Source: Desulfotomaculaceae bacterium (GTDB taxonomy: Bacteria; Bacillota; Desulfotomaculia; Desulfotomaculales; Pelotomaculaceae). Taken from it: 36,967 nucleotides of DNA. Positions 17,348 through 26,080 of the stretch are shown piece after piece; positions within the stretch are counted from its first letter, which is position 1, and each line of letters begins with the position of its first letter. The DNA lies in the NCBI GenBank assembly GCA_028709235.1, contig JAQVXL010000019.1, positions 1 to 36,967 of the forward strand. The letters run 5' to 3'. The notes below the pieces were generated by a model. That model made no database searches, was not told the DNA's origin, and saw only the letters and a list, made by a program, of their open reading frames with translations. Made by a program: the position numbers and the translations under genes.

Positions 17348-19888
17348 ATGTTTCCTTACCGTATAGTATCGGTAACACCCGAACTGCCGGAACCGATCAG
17401 CCGGCTGAGAGAGATTGCTTATGATTTCTGGTTCAGTTGGAGTCCCGCCGGCATTGAATTCTTCAGGTCAATTAATCCTGAACTCTGGCGAGAAGTACAG
17501 CATAACCCGGTCAAATTTCTTATGCGCGTTCAAAAGGAAGATCTGGATAGAGCAGCACAGGACGAGGATTACCTGATCCTTTACAATCGGGTGCTTGACC
17601 TATATGACCGCTACATAAGCCGTGAGACCTGGTTTGCCGAGAAATACCCCGGCTATAGGGAAGATGTCATCGCCTATTTTTCCGCCGAATTCGGCCTGCA
17701 CGAATCTCACCCAATTTATTCCGGGGGACTGGGCCTGCTGGCAGGTGACCACTGTAAATCGGCCAGTGACCTGGGTCTGCCATTTGTTGGTGTCGGACTG
17801 CTGTATAAACAGGGCTATTTTTATCAGAGGATAAACAGCAAGGGAGAGCAGGAGGCCGAGTACCCGCACCTCAATTTTTATGAACTGCCGATAACGCCTG
17901 TAAGCAACCCCGACGGCAGCCAGCTCGACGTTACGGTGGAATTGCAGGGAAGGACGGTGTTTGTCCTGGTCTGGCGGGTAAAAGTAGGGAGAGTCACTAT
18001 TTACCTGCTTGACACCGATACCTCTAAGAACTCGCCCCAGGACCGCAACCTGACGGGACAGTTGTATGGTGGTGACCGGGAGTACCGCCTTTCCCAGGAG
18101 ATTGTCCTGGGAGTTGGGGGAGTAAGGGCTTTACGGGCGATGAGGATTAACCCCAGCGTTTGGCACATCAACGAAGGACACGCCGCTTTTCTAATTGTTG
18201 AGCGGATCAGAGAACTGCTGCGCTTCATGGTATCCTTTGACACCGCCAGGGAAGTCGTGCGGGCTTCCACCATTTTTACCACCCATACTCCCGTACCGGC
18301 GGGTCACGACCTTTTCAACGAAGAATTAATTGCAAAACATTTTGAGTACATGATTAACGAAATGGGTATTGATATTAATAAATTGAAAAGTATGGCCTGG
18401 GACGCGGAGCGAAGCAGTTTCAACATGACCTTGCTGGCGCTGCGCCACGCTTTTCTTTCCAACGGTGTTAGCCGCCTGCACGGAGAGGTATCCAGAAAGA
18501 TGTTTCAGTCCGAGTACAGCAGTCTCCACCCCGAGGAGATACCGATAACTTCAGTCACCAACGGTGTCCATGTGGAGACCTGGCTGGCCCAGGAGATTAA
18601 GGAGCTTTTTGCCCGCTATCTCGGTAAAAGATGGTATGAGCAGCTTGATGAACGAGAAATATGGAATAATGTTGACCTGATCCCTGACCGGGAATTGTGG
18701 AGAGTGCATCGACTGCTAAAGGAAAAGATGATCTCCTTTGCGCGGACTAACCTGAAGCAGCAACGCAGGCGCAACCGGGAGCCGGTCCAGAACATACTTG
18801 AAATAGACGACTACCTTGACCCCGATATTCTTACCATCGGTTTTGCCCGGCGTTTTGCTACATATAAGAGGGCGACTCTCCTTTTTCGTACCCCGGAAAG
18901 GCTGGAACGCCTGCTCAACAACAATGAGCGTCCGGTGCGGTTTGTATTTGCCGGCAAGGCCCATCCGGCTGACACACTGGGGCAGGAACTAATAAAAGAA
19001 ATATATGAATTTTCGCAAAGGCCCGGATTCAGGGGTAGGATAGTGATGCTGGAAAATTACGACATCCATCTCGCCCGTCATCTGGTACAGGGGGTGGACG
19101 TATGGCTCAACACGCCGCGCCGCCCGATGGAGGCCAGTGGTACCAGCGGCCTGAAGGCATCATTAAACGGGCTAATCAATGTCAGCACCCTGGACGGGTG
19201 GTGGCCTGAAGCGTACAATGGCAGTAACGGTTTCATTGTTGGTTCCGAGCAAGAATATTTAACCGAAGATGTCCAGGACCAGGACGATTGCTTTTCTCTC
19301 TACAGCGTGCTGGAGGAAAAAATTATACCGATGTATTACCGCAGGGAAGAGGGTTTTTCACCGGAGTGGCTGCGCATGATGAAAGAAACTATAAAAACTA
19401 TCGCTCCGGTCTTTAACACCGGCCGGATGGTAGAGGAATACACGAACCGCTTTTATATACCGGCAATTGACAGGGGGAAAATGTTTGCGGAAAATGACAA
19501 TTACCTGGCCAATCACACCGGCAACTTCAAAAAGCTTATAATTGATTATTGGGACCAGGTTTCTTTTGTTTCAGTGGAATCAAGCGGCAGGACAAAAATG
19601 CTCACCGGCGACGAGATCAAAATATCTGCTGTGGTAAACCTGGGCCTGATCTATACCAGGAGCGTCATCCTTGAGATACTGTACGGGGAGACAGTGGAAG
19701 GTGAGTTGAGAAATATCGTAGTTGTGCCGATGGTTTTGGAAGGAGAAATTAGCGACAATGTCTACCTTTATAAAGGCAGTCTGACCCTGCCGCAGGGCTC
19801 TTACGGGTATACGGTGCGCGTAAGGCCGGACAGCAGGGACTTTCCCCATACCGAGCTGCCCCTGGTCACCTGGGCTCCCGTCTTCTAA
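17348..19888 (+). CDS. glgP: Alpha-glucan (glycogen/maltodextrin) phosphorylase
   Basis: GT35 phosphorylase (846 aa) releasing glucose-1-phosphate from glycogen or maltodextrin. It belongs to the Thermus/Firmicute type that starts with a DUF3417 domain (about 10-120, REIAYDFWFSWSP). The pyridoxal-phosphate lysine is predicted as Lys603 in ASGTSGLKASLNG, followed by TLDGWW. HINEGHAAF and TTHTPVPAGHD are further family motifs. ATG 17348 follows GGGAGG. Other glycogen genes are not nearby, so it is monocistronic here. Confidence 0.93.
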   Translation: MFPYRIVSVTPELPEPISRLREIAYDFWFSWSPAGIEFFRSINPELWREVQHNPVKFLMRVQKEDLDRAAQDEDYLILYNRVLDLYDRYISRETWFAEKYPGYREDVIAYFSAEFGLHESHPIYSGGLGLLAGDHCKSASDLGLPFVGVGLLYKQGYFYQRINSKGEQEAEYPHLNFYELPITPVSNPDGSQLDVTVELQGRTVFVLVWRVKVGRVTIYLLDTDTSKNSPQDRNLTGQLYGGDREYRLSQEIVLGVGGVRALRAMRINPSVWHINEGHAAFLIVERIRELLRFMVSFDTAREVVRASTIFTTHTPVPAGHDLFNEELIAKHFEYMINEMGIDINKLKSMAWDAERSSFNMTLLALRHAFLSNGVSRLHGEVSRKMFQSEYSSLHPEEIPITSVTNGVHVETWLAQEIKELFARYLGKRWYEQLDEREIWNNVDLIPDRELWRVHRLLKEKMISFARTNLKQQRRRNREPVQNILEIDDYLDPDILTIGFARRFATYKRATLLFRTPERLERLLNNNERPVRFVFAGKAHPADTLGQELIKEIYEFSQRPGFRGRIVMLENYDIHLARHLVQGVDVWLNTPRRPMEASGTSGLKASLNGLINVSTLDGWWPEAYNGSNGFIVGSEQEYLTEDVQDQDDCFSLYSVLEEKIIPMYYRREEGFSPEWLRMMKETIKTIAPVFNTGRMVEEYTNRFYIPAIDRGKMFAENDNYLANHTGNFKKLIIDYWDQVSFVSVESSGRTKMLTGDEIKISAVVNLGLIYTRSVILEILYGETVEGELRNIVVVPMVLEGEISDNVYLYKGSLTLPQGSYGYTVRVRPDSRDFPHTELPLVTWAPVF

Positions 19889-20039
19889 AGCCGCTGCAAG
19901 GGGTACAAGGGTATGGTATAAAGGCCCAGGGTATAATTTCGGAAATCGAAATTGAATGGCGCCCTGGAAACGGCGGCGCTTCAGACAGAGTGGACATCAG
20001 CTGAGACTGTCATAATCCTGAACAAAAGACTTGTCCGGA

Positions 20040-20471
20040 TTAGGCTTGGAGCAGGTGATACAAGCTTACTTTAAACTTATGGTCATCCTTGGGGGTTCGC
20101 TTTTTTGGTCCTCTGGTCCTACCGCCGCCTCGTCGGAACTTTGCTTTCATTTCCCTTTCTTCCAGGAGAAAACTTATAGTGTTCTCCTGGAAAATTCGTC
20201 CAGCCGGGGAGAGCGCTTTAGCCCCCTTACCCAATACCATAGCCGCCAAGCCCCAGTCCTGGGTGACAACGACATCTCCGGCCGCTGTCAAGTTTACTAC
20301 CTGCATGTCAGCTTCCTGGGGCGCGTTTCCCACCACCATGTGCCGGTCGGACTCGATCCGGTGGTTGAAGCTGGCCACTGTTACCAGGTCCACCGAAAAC
20401 TCCTGCGCCGCCCGGCGGCAGATCTCTAAAGCGTTTTTGGGGGTCGCATCTGCGTCTACAATAATTTTCAA
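20040..20471 (-). CDS. YaiI/YqxD family protein (DUF188)
   Basis: Small soluble protein (143 aa) of the UPF0178/DUF188 family, related to PIN-like nucleases. It has [10 protein letters not shown] at the start, D[10 protein letters not shown] in the middle (acidic positions that could hold a metal) and the basic C-terminal tail [13 protein letters not shown] that ends the family. It starts at TTG behind GGAGCAGAG. Function is not established. It stands alone between glgP and the TusA-like gene. Confidence 0.88.
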   Translation of the reverse strand: MKIIVDADATPKNALEICRRAAQEFSVDLVTVASFNHRIESDRHMVVGNAPQEADMQVVNLTAAGDVVVTQDWGLAAMVLGKGAKALSPAGRIFQENTISFLLEEREMKAKFRRGGGRTRGPKKRTPKDDHKFKVSLYHLLQA

Positions 20472-20610
20472 CTCTGCTCCATCCTGTCATTAAACTTCCT
20501 GTTGGAAAAGTAAATTCTCTCCCATTAAATCTATTATAACAGTTTATTAGCTGTAGTTTTTGCGTGTGTTGAATATGATAAAGGATAAATATCATCACAT
20601 TTATCCCGGT

Positions 20611-20653
20611 AAAATAAAAACAATACCCCCTGGGACAATCTTCAGGAGGTATT
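20611..20653 (-). terminator. Terminator of the yedE-tusA operon
   Basis: On the minus strand AATACCTCCTG pairs with CAGGGGGTATT, followed by GTTTTTATTTT, directly after the TusA-like gene. Confidence 0.75.
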
Positions 20654-20692
20654 ATATTCCGAATATGTTTATATATTTGTGTCAGATAAAGC

Positions 20693-20902
20693 TTATTTTT
20701 TCAGGGTTAACAGGAACTCATCGCCACGAGGTTGCGCCGATATCTCCCACTTCTTGCTTTTAGCCAGCCTGGTGATGTTATCCCGCGCGGCAACCGTGTC
20801 AACCAGCACCTGGAAGGTACCCTTTCCCAGGCGCTCAATTTCTTTTTTAGTTATTAAAACTGGTTCGGGACACAAAAGTCCTCTAGCATCCTTGACTTCC
20901 AC
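20693..20902 (-). CDS. TusA/SirA-like sulfur-carrier protein
   Basis: Sulfurtransferase of the TusA fold (69 aa). The catalytic Cys11 sits in LLCPEPV, the family's CPxP motif. Such proteins carry persulfide sulfur (or selenium) between enzymes. The start overlaps the 3' end of the YedE-like gene by 20 bp, so the two are translated together. Alone it could be a tRNA-thiolation helper, but the partner points to sulfur or selenium import. Confidence 0.9.
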   Translation of the reverse strand: MEVKDARGLLCPEPVLITKKEIERLGKGTFQVLVDTVAARDNITRLAKSKKWEISAQPRGDEFLLTLKK

Positions 20903-21971
20903 TTGCAGACACCCCCTGTCTTACTGATACACCTTTAATATTTAAAAATCCTACTAAAATAATTACAGCAAAACCAATCAATACTGCAATCTGTCCGGCT
21001 GCGGTAACACCCTTGGCGCTTGCGGCCAGGCCGAAGTTATGAGCAAACGCGGCGCCTGCCAACAGGCCCAGCACCGTGACTGCGGAATCGCTATTGCCTT
21101 CGGAAGCTGAGACCAGCTGCCTTAAGGGACAGCCGCCAAGCAGCGTGGAACCAAATCCGCCAAGGGCCATGCCGAGGAAGTTCCATAAGCCGTCACTGTG
21201 GGCGATGGGCTGGCCCTGCAGGCCCAGGTGGAAACTTCCCAGCGCCAGGCTGCCGACTAGAGCTGTGACTAAAATAGCTAAAAAGCCGTAGAGGAGGTAG
21301 AGGTCGCCAAATATAACGAAGTCCCGTATTCCTCCGATTAAACATAACCGGGTGCGCTGCGCCAGGATGCCGAAGATCAAACCGGCGGCTAAAGCGATGG
21401 CGACAGGAGCGTGCATGGAACCAGGTCCCTCCGTGCTGAAAAATATATAAGCCGGCTTGGCCAAAAGGAGGACCAGGAGGCCAAGCATAAGCAGCGGGAA
21501 GAAATAACCGCCGGATTTGTTTTGCGGGACGGCCCTGCCAAGGGAAAAGCCCCTGCGCAGGAAAACAATTCCTATTAATACACCAGCTATTAGGCCAACC
21601 AAACCCACTACAGCGTTCAGGTCACCAGCTGCTATCCTGAGGATCATGCGCAGCGGGCAGCCCAGGAAGACCAGCAGGCCAATCATCACAAAAAAGCCCA
21701 GGACAAACCTGGTGAAAGTGCTGGATCCCCCCAGGGACCTGTACTCCTTAGTGAAAACCGAGGTGATAAAAGCGCCCAGCACCAGCCCGATGATTTCGGG
21801 ACGGATGTACTGCACGACGGCTGCCCGGTGCAGCCCCAAACCGCCTGCGGTGTCGCGCAGGAAACAGGCTATGCAGATCCCCATGTTTTGCGGATTGCCC
21901 AGCTTGACCAGCGCGAGTGCCATCACCGCGACGATTGCACCGGTAATGACGATTAATACATTTCTTTTCAA
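20883..21971 (-). CDS. yedE: YeeE/YedE family membrane protein
   Basis: Polytopic membrane protein (362 aa) of the YeeE/YedE (TsuA) family, known for thiosulfate uptake. The N-terminal LGNPQNMGICIACFLRD pattern resembles the subgroup linked to selenium metabolism. Two internal repeats each carry a GCPLR motif (about residues 104 and 280), plus CIAC near residue 33. These membrane-embedded Cys residues are the likely path for sulfur or selenium. It starts at TTG 21971 behind AAGGGGG. The overlapping TusA-like gene would accept the chalcogen on the inner face. Confidence 0.87.
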   Translation of the reverse strand: MKRNVLIVITGAIVAVMALALVKLGNPQNMGICIACFLRDTAGGLGLHRAAVVQYIRPEIIGLVLGAFITSVFTKEYRSLGGSSTFTRFVLGFFVMIGLLVFLGCPLRMILRIAAGDLNAVVGLVGLIAGVLIGIVFLRRGFSLGRAVPQNKSGGYFFPLLMLGLLVLLLAKPAYIFFSTEGPGSMHAPVAIALAAGLIFGILAQRTRLCLIGGIRDFVIFGDLYLLYGFLAILVTALVGSLALGSFHLGLQGQPIAHSDGLWNFLGMALGGFGSTLLGGCPLRQLVSASEGNSDSAVTVLGLLAGAAFAHNFGLAASAKGVTAAGQIAVLIGFAVIILVGFLNIKGVSVRQGVSASGSQGC

Positions 21972-22129
21972 CTAACCGACCCCCTTTGAATTGTGTAAGT
22001 TTTTAATAAGAATTCCTGACTTTTATTATATATAAGGGGCACTCATAGGTGGTATTTGAATTTTTTATAAGCAACCAGGTGATGATTAAGGAGTTTTATT
22101 GCACACCCATAGGCTGCCCTGAATGCAAA

Positions 22130-22190
22130 GTGCGACAAGGAAATGTACCCTTGTCGCACTTGTCGCACAAGCCGGGCGAACCAGGCTTGT
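22130..22190 (-). terminator. Two hairpins after the secreted-protein gene
   Basis: Hairpin 1: GTGCGACAAGG / CCTTGTCGCAC (22130-22140 / 22149-22159). One arm is repeated once more in tandem at 22160-22168. Hairpin 2: ACAAGCC / GGCTTGT (22167-22173 / 22184-22190). They lie just past the stop on the minus strand. T-runs are weak, so RNA stabilisation is also possible. Confidence 0.5.
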
Positions 22191-22195
22191 TTATA

Positions 22196-22792
22196 CTAAT
22201 TCACGTTGTTTTGCAGGCACACACCGATCCCGCGGTCGTTGCCGGCGCCGACACCCTGAGCGCCGCAGTTACCGTTACCTTGGCCGTTTCCAAGACCTTT
22301 GCCCATTCCTGCTCCCGCACCTGCGCCGGCGGCTTTATTGCCTCTGCCGCCATTGCCGGAGCCGTTCGGCCCAACATCAGTGCGGTTGAAATTTTCCTTC
22401 ACCCGCTCAGCCATCAACTGCTCGTGCTGGTCGGCCTGTTCCTGTGTTATTTTGCCGTTACCGACCATCTGATCGACCTGAGTGCTGCGCTGTTCTATCA
22501 CGTAGTCCACCAACTCCTGCTCGCTGACACTCTGTTCAGCCGCGATCTGCACCATTGATTTGCCGGATTGACGGTCTGCTTGCAAGTCCCCCAGGCTGAT
22601 ACCCAGGAAATCAGCCACATTTGAGGCCATGCTGCCGAAATTCCTGCCCATCTGCAGCCCGTATCCCTGGCTGGCCTTTCCTCCGGACTGGTTTCCTGCT
22701 GCAAGAGCATTTACTGCCGGGACGCCTACCAGAAGCGCTCCACCCAGTAAAGTCAGGACAACTGCTGATACCAACCAATTTTTAATCTTCAT
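22196..22792 (-). CDS. Small secreted protein of unknown function
   Basis: Exported protein (198 aa from ATG 22792, behind AGGAGG; a TTG two codons earlier is less likely). A signal peptide covers about residues 1-33 (KIKNW, then a hydrophobic run ending in ALAAG). The middle part (about 55-135) is helical, starting VADFLGISLGDLQ and QVDQMVGNGKITQEQADQ. This pattern recurs in short secreted Firmicute proteins (DUF2680-like). The last 60 residues are Gly/Asn/Ala-rich with two Cys. Function unknown. It has its own promoter at 22845-22874. Confidence 0.75.
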   Translation of the reverse strand: MKIKNWLVSAVVLTLLGGALLVGVPAVNALAAGNQSGGKASQGYGLQMGRNFGSMASNVADFLGISLGDLQADRQSGKSMVQIAAEQSVSEQELVDYVIEQRSTQVDQMVGNGKITQEQADQHEQLMAERVKENFNRTDVGPNGSGNGGRGNKAAGAGAGAGMGKGLGNGQGNGNCGAQGVGAGNDRGIGVCLQNNVN

Positions 22793-22844
22793 ATTCAAAA
22801 TCCTCCTTTCTTTTGAGGTTAGTATAGCAACAGATTTTTAAAAA

Positions 22845-22874
22845 CTTATAGATAAATTGTTAAGAAGTTATCAA
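22845..22874 (-). promoter_or_regulatory. Sigma-A-type promoter of the secreted-protein gene
   Basis: TTGATA (complement of 22869-22874), 18 bp, TATAAG (complement of 22845-22850). Confidence 0.55.
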
Positions 22875-22972
22875 GATTTACCGGCGCCATTATCTTACCG
22901 CGACGACAATTTGTTCGCTTGCATTGTGGGCTTCCTTCAGCTATACGGGCGCTGGGTCGATATCGCTATTAT

Positions 22973-23002
22973 AAAAGGCGTGGCTGATATGCCACGCCTT
23001 TT
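22973..23002. terminator. Terminator of the NifX-like gene
   Basis: Perfect 12-bp arms AAAAGGCGTGGC / GCCACGCCTTTT with a 6-nt loop. T-runs on both strands; it ends the minus-strand metallocluster block. Confidence 0.8.
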
Positions 23003-23018
23003 AGGGAGAAGTTCCGGG

Positions 23019-23378
23019 CTAATGGCCATGCCCGTGTTCGTGATCGCCGCAGCTGCACTGAGCCGGGCCGGTAACCAGGGCGCCGTTTAAAAAGTCTTTG
23101 GCCACCTGTTCCGCATCACCGGAAGCGCCTGTAAGCACTCCAAAACCTGCCTGCTGCAACGCTTGTGCCATAGGTTTCCCGATCCCGCCTGTAATTACGA
23201 CGTTTGCCCCCTCGGCCTTGAGCAATTGGGCTAAACCGCCGTGATTGTGCATAACCTCATTGGTAATAATTTTCTTGCCTGTTATATTGCCTTTTTCCGA
23301 GTCGAAGACAATAAATTCCCGGCTGGTCCCGAAGTGTGGGTTTAATTTTCCATCCAAATACGGCATTGCAATTTTCAT
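23019..23378 (-). CDS. NifX/NifB-fold protein with His-rich tail
   Basis: Small protein (119 aa) of the dinitrogenase iron-molybdenum cofactor-binding fold (PF02579 type), family of NifX, NifY and the orange protein ORP. It begins KIAMPYLDGKLNPHFG. The middle ANVVITGGIGKPMAQAL is the conserved core. The C-terminal CSCGDHEHGHGH could bind a metal. ATG behind AAGGGGTG. It is probably transcribed with the DUF134 gene just upstream (18-bp gap). No nitrogenase genes are present, so a general metallocluster carrier role is more likely than FeMo-co work. Confidence 0.85.
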   Translation of the reverse strand: MKIAMPYLDGKLNPHFGTSREFIVFDSEKGNITGKKIITNEVMHNHGGLAQLLKAEGANVVITGGIGKPMAQALQQAGFGVLTGASGDAEQVAKDFLNGALVTGPAQCSCGDHEHGHGH

Positions 23379-23396
23379 GTAAGTACACCCCTTGTT

Positions 23397-23801
23397 TTAG
23401 ATATCGGTTTTTTGCCATTCGTTTCCGTAACAAAGCGGGCACATGGTCCGCCTGCGGCAGATAGTTCCTTTCCACTGGTGACCGCAGCTGTTGCATTTCA
23501 GCTTATGCTGGGCTAGTTTGAAGTTGCCGCCCTCTACCCGCAAAGCCTCACCATTGACAAGGGAGCGGGCTATCTTTTGCCTGGCTGAGGCCAGTACCCG
23601 GTGAAAAGTCGGGCGGGACACATTCATTTTAGCGGCACAGGCCTCGTGTTCGATCCCCGTCAGGTCCCTCAAGCGAATAGCCTCAAGTTCCTCTACCGAG
23701 AGAACCACCTCGGAAAGCTCTGATATGGGGACGCCCGCCGGTTTAAAATAAGTATACCCCGGAAGCTGTTCCACCCTTCTGCATTTTGGGGGTCTGGGCA
23801 T
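23397..23801 (-). CDS. DUF134 HTH protein with zinc-ribbon tail
   Basis: Predicted DNA-binding protein of the DUF134/UPF0251 family (134 aa). ATG 23801 follows AAGGAGG; the upstream extension lacks family similarity. The family start MPRPPKCRRVEQLPGYTYFKP is visible. A sigma-factor-region-4-like helix-turn-helix follows (SVEELEAIRLRDL...CAAKMNVSRPTFHRVLASAR, about 40-80). The C-terminal CNSCGHQWKG...CPLC is a zinc or iron ribbon. Members often sit beside NifX/Mrp genes. Its promoter carries an 18-bp perfect palindrome over the predicted transcription start, so this protein or a relative may be the regulator of the whole block (inference). Confidence 0.88.
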   Translation of the reverse strand: MPRPPKCRRVEQLPGYTYFKPAGVPISELSEVVLSVEELEAIRLRDLTGIEHEACAAKMNVSRPTFHRVLASARQKIARSLVNGEALRVEGGNFKLAQHKLKCNSCGHQWKGTICRRRTMCPLCYGNEWQKTDI

Positions 23802-23830
23802 AACACTCCTCCTTATCAGTGGCTTTGAAA

Positions 23831-23848
23831 TATGAAACATGTTTCATA
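23831..23848. promoter_or_regulatory. Palindromic operator at the DUF134 promoter
   Basis: Perfect 18-bp palindrome TATGAA-ACATGT-TTCATA. It starts 4 bp downstream of the -10, covering the predicted transcription start. Same half-sites, spacing and placement as at 29756-29773. Confidence 0.65.
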
Positions 23849-23852
23849 AAAC

Positions 23853-23881
23853 ATAATAACTATTTAGCTGCCGGGAGTCAA
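23853..23881 (-). promoter_or_regulatory. Promoter of the DUF134 gene
   Basis: TTGACT (complement of 23876-23881), 17 bp, TATTAT (complement of 23853-23858). Confidence 0.65.
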
Positions 23882-23910
23882 TAGAATTCATGGCAAGGGG
23901 CATTTTTCTG

Positions 23911-24804
23911 CTATTCTTTCAATTGATCGGGTATGAAGTCAGTAAAAAGGCTGTTTTCATAATCTTCAACCCGGCCCTGGTCACAGAGTATTGATAGCTT
24001 TGGATCAATAGGTATACTTCCAAGGAACGGTATGTTAAATCTTTCTGAAATCTCTTTACCGTGACCGGGGCCGAAGAGTTGGATTTCTTCCCCACATTTA
24101 GGACATACGGCGGCGCTCATGTTTTCCACCAGGCCGAGAATCGGGATATTCATAAGTTTGGCCATTTTTATCGCTTTATTTACAATCATTGCCGCCAGTT
24201 CCTGAGGAGAGGTTACTATAATGAGCCCGTTCAAGGGCAGGGACTGCATAACCGTCAGCGGCACATCTCCTGTACCTGGAGGCAGGTCCACAAAAAGGTA
24301 GTCAAGGTCGGTCCAGACGACATCAGTCCAGAACTGCCCGACCATCTTGCCCAGCAAAGGGCCGCGCCAGATAACAGGGTCATCTTCCCGTGGCATCAGC
24401 AGATTTACCGACATAACTTTAATCCCGCTGGAGCTTTCCAGCGGCAGCAACCCGAACGCAACTTGTTCAGGATTTCCCTTTACCCCAAACATTTTCGGCA
24501 GGCTGGGACCGGTGATGTCCGCGTCCAGCACCCCGACTTCAAAACCTTTCTTTCTAAACCCGCAGGCCATCAGGGAAGTAACGGAAGATTTGCCGACACC
24601 GCCTTTGCCGCTCATAATCGCAATAACGTTCTTCACGTTGCTGAATTCGTTTAATGCCAGCATTTCAGGCTGATGTTTTGCCTCATCGCTGCTCGCATTG
24701 TTTTGTTCACCCTCACAAGAACCATTTGTGCAGCCGCAAGCGTTGTTTTGCTCACCTTTACAGGAGCCATTTGCGTTGCAGCCGCAATTAGAATCCTTTT
24801 CCAT
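23911..24804 (-). CDS. mrp: Mrp/NBP35-type P-loop ATPase, Fe-S carrier
   Basis: Cytosolic ATPase (297 aa) of the Mrp/ApbC/NBP35 group, which binds and transfers [4Fe-4S] clusters. The deviant Walker A SGKGGVGKSS is at about residues 65-74. VDLPPGTGDVPLT and the C-terminal CPKC pair (about 230-233), the cluster-binding CxxC of the family, are present. The first 35 residues are a Cys-rich head with two near-identical repeats (NCGCNANGSCKGEQNNA and ACGCTNGSCEGEQNNA), each with three Cys. The gene follows the second NifX-like gene and probably belongs to one long minus-strand operon starting at 27973. Desulfovibrio orp operons have an equivalent ATPase. Confidence 0.9.
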   Translation of the reverse strand: MEKDSNCGCNANGSCKGEQNNACGCTNGSCEGEQNNASSDEAKHQPEMLALNEFSNVKNVIAIMSGKGGVGKSSVTSLMACGFRKKGFEVGVLDADITGPSLPKMFGVKGNPEQVAFGLLPLESSSGIKVMSVNLLMPREDDPVIWRGPLLGKMVGQFWTDVVWTDLDYLFVDLPPGTGDVPLTVMQSLPLNGLIIVTSPQELAAMIVNKAIKMAKLMNIPILGLVENMSAAVCPKCGEEIQLFGPGHGKEISERFNIPFLGSIPIDPKLSILCDQGRVEDYENSLFTDFIPDQLKE

Positions 24805-24833
24805 GTTAGTGTCTCCTTTTTGTGTTGAGTGAA

Positions 24834-25178
24834 TTAGTGATCACAAGGATTGGCCCCTGTTTGCAGTGAGCCTGTTAAATAAGTTATTACAATGTCTTCC
24901 GGCTTGCCGTTAGCCGGACTGGCGCCGGTAACGACGTTAACCCCGTTCTGCTGGAAAAGCTGCTGCGCGCGTCCGCCCATACCGCCTGCTATTACCAGGT
25001 TGACGCCTTTTTCGGATAAAAGCTTGGGTAGTAGTCCCGGTTCATGAGGTGGGGCAGTCATAACTTCTTTTTTTAGAATAGTTTTAGTATCCGGATCGAC
25101 ATCAAAAAATGTAAAACTTTCGCAGTGACCAAAATGGGTGCATAATTGGTTTTGTGCAACAGGGATAGCAATTTTCAT
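24834..25178 (-). CDS. NifX/NifB-fold protein (ORP-like)
   Basis: 114-aa protein of the PF02579-type fold, starting KIAIPVAQNQLCTHFGHCESF and with the core GVNLVIAGGMGGRAQQLF. Two Cys near the start (CTHFGHC) and CDH at the end are possible metal ligands. It lies 29 bp upstream of mrp and 5 bp downstream of a MinD-type ATPase. In the Desulfovibrio orp operon the same neighbours surround ORP, which holds a Mo-Cu sulfide cluster. That this protein binds such a cluster is inference. Confidence 0.85.
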   Translation of the reverse strand: MKIAIPVAQNQLCTHFGHCESFTFFDVDPDTKTILKKEVMTAPPHEPGLLPKLLSEKGVNLVIAGGMGGRAQQLFQQNGVNVVTGASPANGKPEDIVITYLTGSLQTGANPCDH

Positions 25179-25183
25179 TATTT

Positions 25184-26080
25184 TTAACTTCCTTTCGTTA
25201 CTAGATTAATCTCTTGAACTAGAGTGTTCCACATATTTTTCAAGTCAAAGGCAATGGGTTTATTGGTAAATTCTGCCACTGGAATCTTTTTAATCTGGGC
25301 ATCCGTTACTGCCCGGTCATAGCGAATACGGCCTACTATTTTTATTCCGGCAGCCCGGGCTTTTTTCTCGATTTTGTCGCTCATCCCGGGATTGATATCG
25401 TACTTGTTTATACAGAGAAAGGCGGGGATTTTAAAATAATTTATCAATTCCATGACCCGCTCCAGGTCATGTTCGCCCGATAATGTTGGTTCTGTTACGA
25501 TCAGTACATAGTCTGTCCCTGTTACGGAGGCAATAACCGGACAGCCAATCCCCGGCGGTCCGTCAACGATGACATAAGACAAGCCTTCGTTTTCGGCAAT
25601 GGTTTTGGCCTGGTCTCGTGCCAGGGCCACCAGTTTGCCGGAGTTTTCTTCCGCTATGCCAAGTTTAGCATGGACCATAGGTCCGTAACTAGTATCGGAG
25701 ATAAACCACCGGCCGTTAACCGCCGCTTCGAAAGCAATAGCCTTTTCCGGGCAAAAATAGCTGCAGACACCGCAACCTTCGCAGGCTATATGATCTATTA
25801 CATAGGCGGGCTTGCTGTTTTCGTCTTTTATTACCGCCCCAAAGCGGCAGAGTTCAAAGCATTTACCGCAGCTGCTGCACTTGTCCGGCATAATTTCAGC
25901 TGTTTTCCCGCCTGAAAAGTCATGGGCTTCTTTGACCCGGGGGTCAAGCACAAGGTGGAGGTCAGCGGCGTCTACATCACAGTCTGCTACCACCGGTTTT
26001 TGAGCAAGAGAAACCAGAGAAGCCACCAGGCTGGTTTTACCCGTGCCGCCTTTGCCGCTGATAACTGTTATCTCTTTCAC
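25184..26080 (-). CDS. MinD-superfamily ATPase with inserted ferredoxin domain (second)
   Basis: P-loop ATPase of COG1149 type (298 aa). Deviant Walker A SGKGGTGKTSL at residues 8-18. A two-cluster ferredoxin insert (about 65-125) has CSSCGKCFELC and CEGCGVCSYFC, each followed later by the fourth-Cys position pattern of 2[4Fe-4S] ferredoxins. VIVDGPPGIGCPV is the switch/Walker B region. Start GTG at 26080, overlapping the upstream paralogue's stop by 4 bp (GTGA). The pair is expected to act as a heterodimer, linking ATP turnover to electron or cluster transfer. Confidence 0.92.
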   Translation of the reverse strand: MKEITVISGKGGTGKTSLVASLVSLAQKPVVADCDVDAADLHLVLDPRVKEAHDFSGGKTAEIMPDKCSSCGKCFELCRFGAVIKDENSKPAYVIDHIACEGCGVCSYFCPEKAIAFEAAVNGRWFISDTSYGPMVHAKLGIAEENSGKLVALARDQAKTIAENEGLSYVIVDGPPGIGCPVIASVTGTDYVLIVTEPTLSGEHDLERVMELINYFKIPAFLCINKYDINPGMSDKIEKKARAAGIKIVGRIRYDRAVTDAQIKKIPVAEFTNKPIAFDLKNMWNTLVQEINLVTKGS

